Shown here one piece after another: positions 45,323 through 45,417 of a stretch of 45,417 nucleotides of DNA. This DNA comes from Acidobacteriota bacterium (GTDB lineage: Bacteria; Acidobacteriota; Terriglobia; Acidiferrales; UBA7541): NCBI GenBank assembly GCA_013289825.1, contig JABCZF010000031.1:1-45417 (forward strand), given 5' to 3'. The notes under the pieces were generated by a model. It was not told where the DNA came from and did not search any database. It worked only from the letters and a program-made list of their open reading frames with translations. Numbering within the stretch: the first letter of the stretch is position 1; every line of letters starts with the position of its first letter. Made by a program: the position numbers and the translations under genes.

Positions 45323-45417
45323 TAGGAGAGCGGGTTTCCGTAGAGGGGCAGTTCGGCTAGACTCGCGGAATGCGAGACAACGAGTTCACGAAAATCTTGA
45401 ATTGGCCAGGCTATCGA

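Overview
The window looks like chromosomal DNA of an Acidobacteriota bacterium, probably class Terriglobia. It is moderately GC-rich. It carries a very large Oar-type TonB-dependent receptor, a giant reg_prop/Y_Y_Y hybrid kinase, kinase genes with PD40 repeats, and the usual bacterial core genes. The assignment is inferred from gene content and style only; no 16S gene is present.

Layout. 1-15.7 kb, plus strand: the end of a HEAT/PilZ protein with a Gly-rich 14-residue repeat, then secA, mrp, a promoter-terminator leader, a gamma-carbonic anhydrase, hisS (with an unusual insertion), aspS, a small zinc-ribbon membrane protein, mutL, fabI, cmk and a MotA/TolQ/ExbB-type channel subunit. Small inverted repeats (REP-like palindromes) punctuate this housekeeping run. 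15.8-19.3 kb: the accessory Ro locus, described below. 19.4-26.9 kb, minus strand: rho, then the protein quality-control operon tig-clpP-clpX-lon behind a strong promoter with an embedded inverted repeat. 27-31.7 kb, minus strand: a Rieske oxygenase and the TonB-type receptor. 32-45.4 kb: patchy accessory DNA with a higBA toxin-antitoxin pair, an isoprenylcysteine-methyltransferase-like protein, a cupin-like secreted protein, a tRNA 3'-end fragment, a decayed polynucleotide kinase-phosphatase (Pnkp) fragment, the 1390-residue hybrid kinase, a dienelactone hydrolase, a truncated XRE regulator, tRNA-Leu(UAG), and two broken kinase/TPR genes.

The main discovery is at 15.8-19.3 kb. A sigma70-like promoter precedes four tandem structured RNAs, then a protein of unknown function (277 aa), then a TROVE/vWA Ro60 protein (Rsr). 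All four RNAs fold by hand to the same base: an outer stem, an internal loop of exactly 7 nt (UGGYGMR-type) facing exactly 9 nt (ending UUCC), an inner stem of 8-9 bp whose sequence differs but pairs in every copy, and a (U)UACUUC element just above it. The second and fourth RNAs are topped by circularly permuted tRNA-like modules: a perfect T-arm, then the 3' acceptor strand, a short closing loop, the 5' acceptor strand and a D-arm. This is the architecture described for bacterial YrlA-type Y RNAs, with the Ro-binding stem where the anticodon arm would be. The first RNA keeps only the T-arm and the third has simple hairpins. I read this as a Ro60 ribonucleoprotein locus with a diversified four-member Y-RNA array and a new candidate protein partner. 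The ordinary tRNA-like words in this array also explain a misleading antisense reading frame across it.
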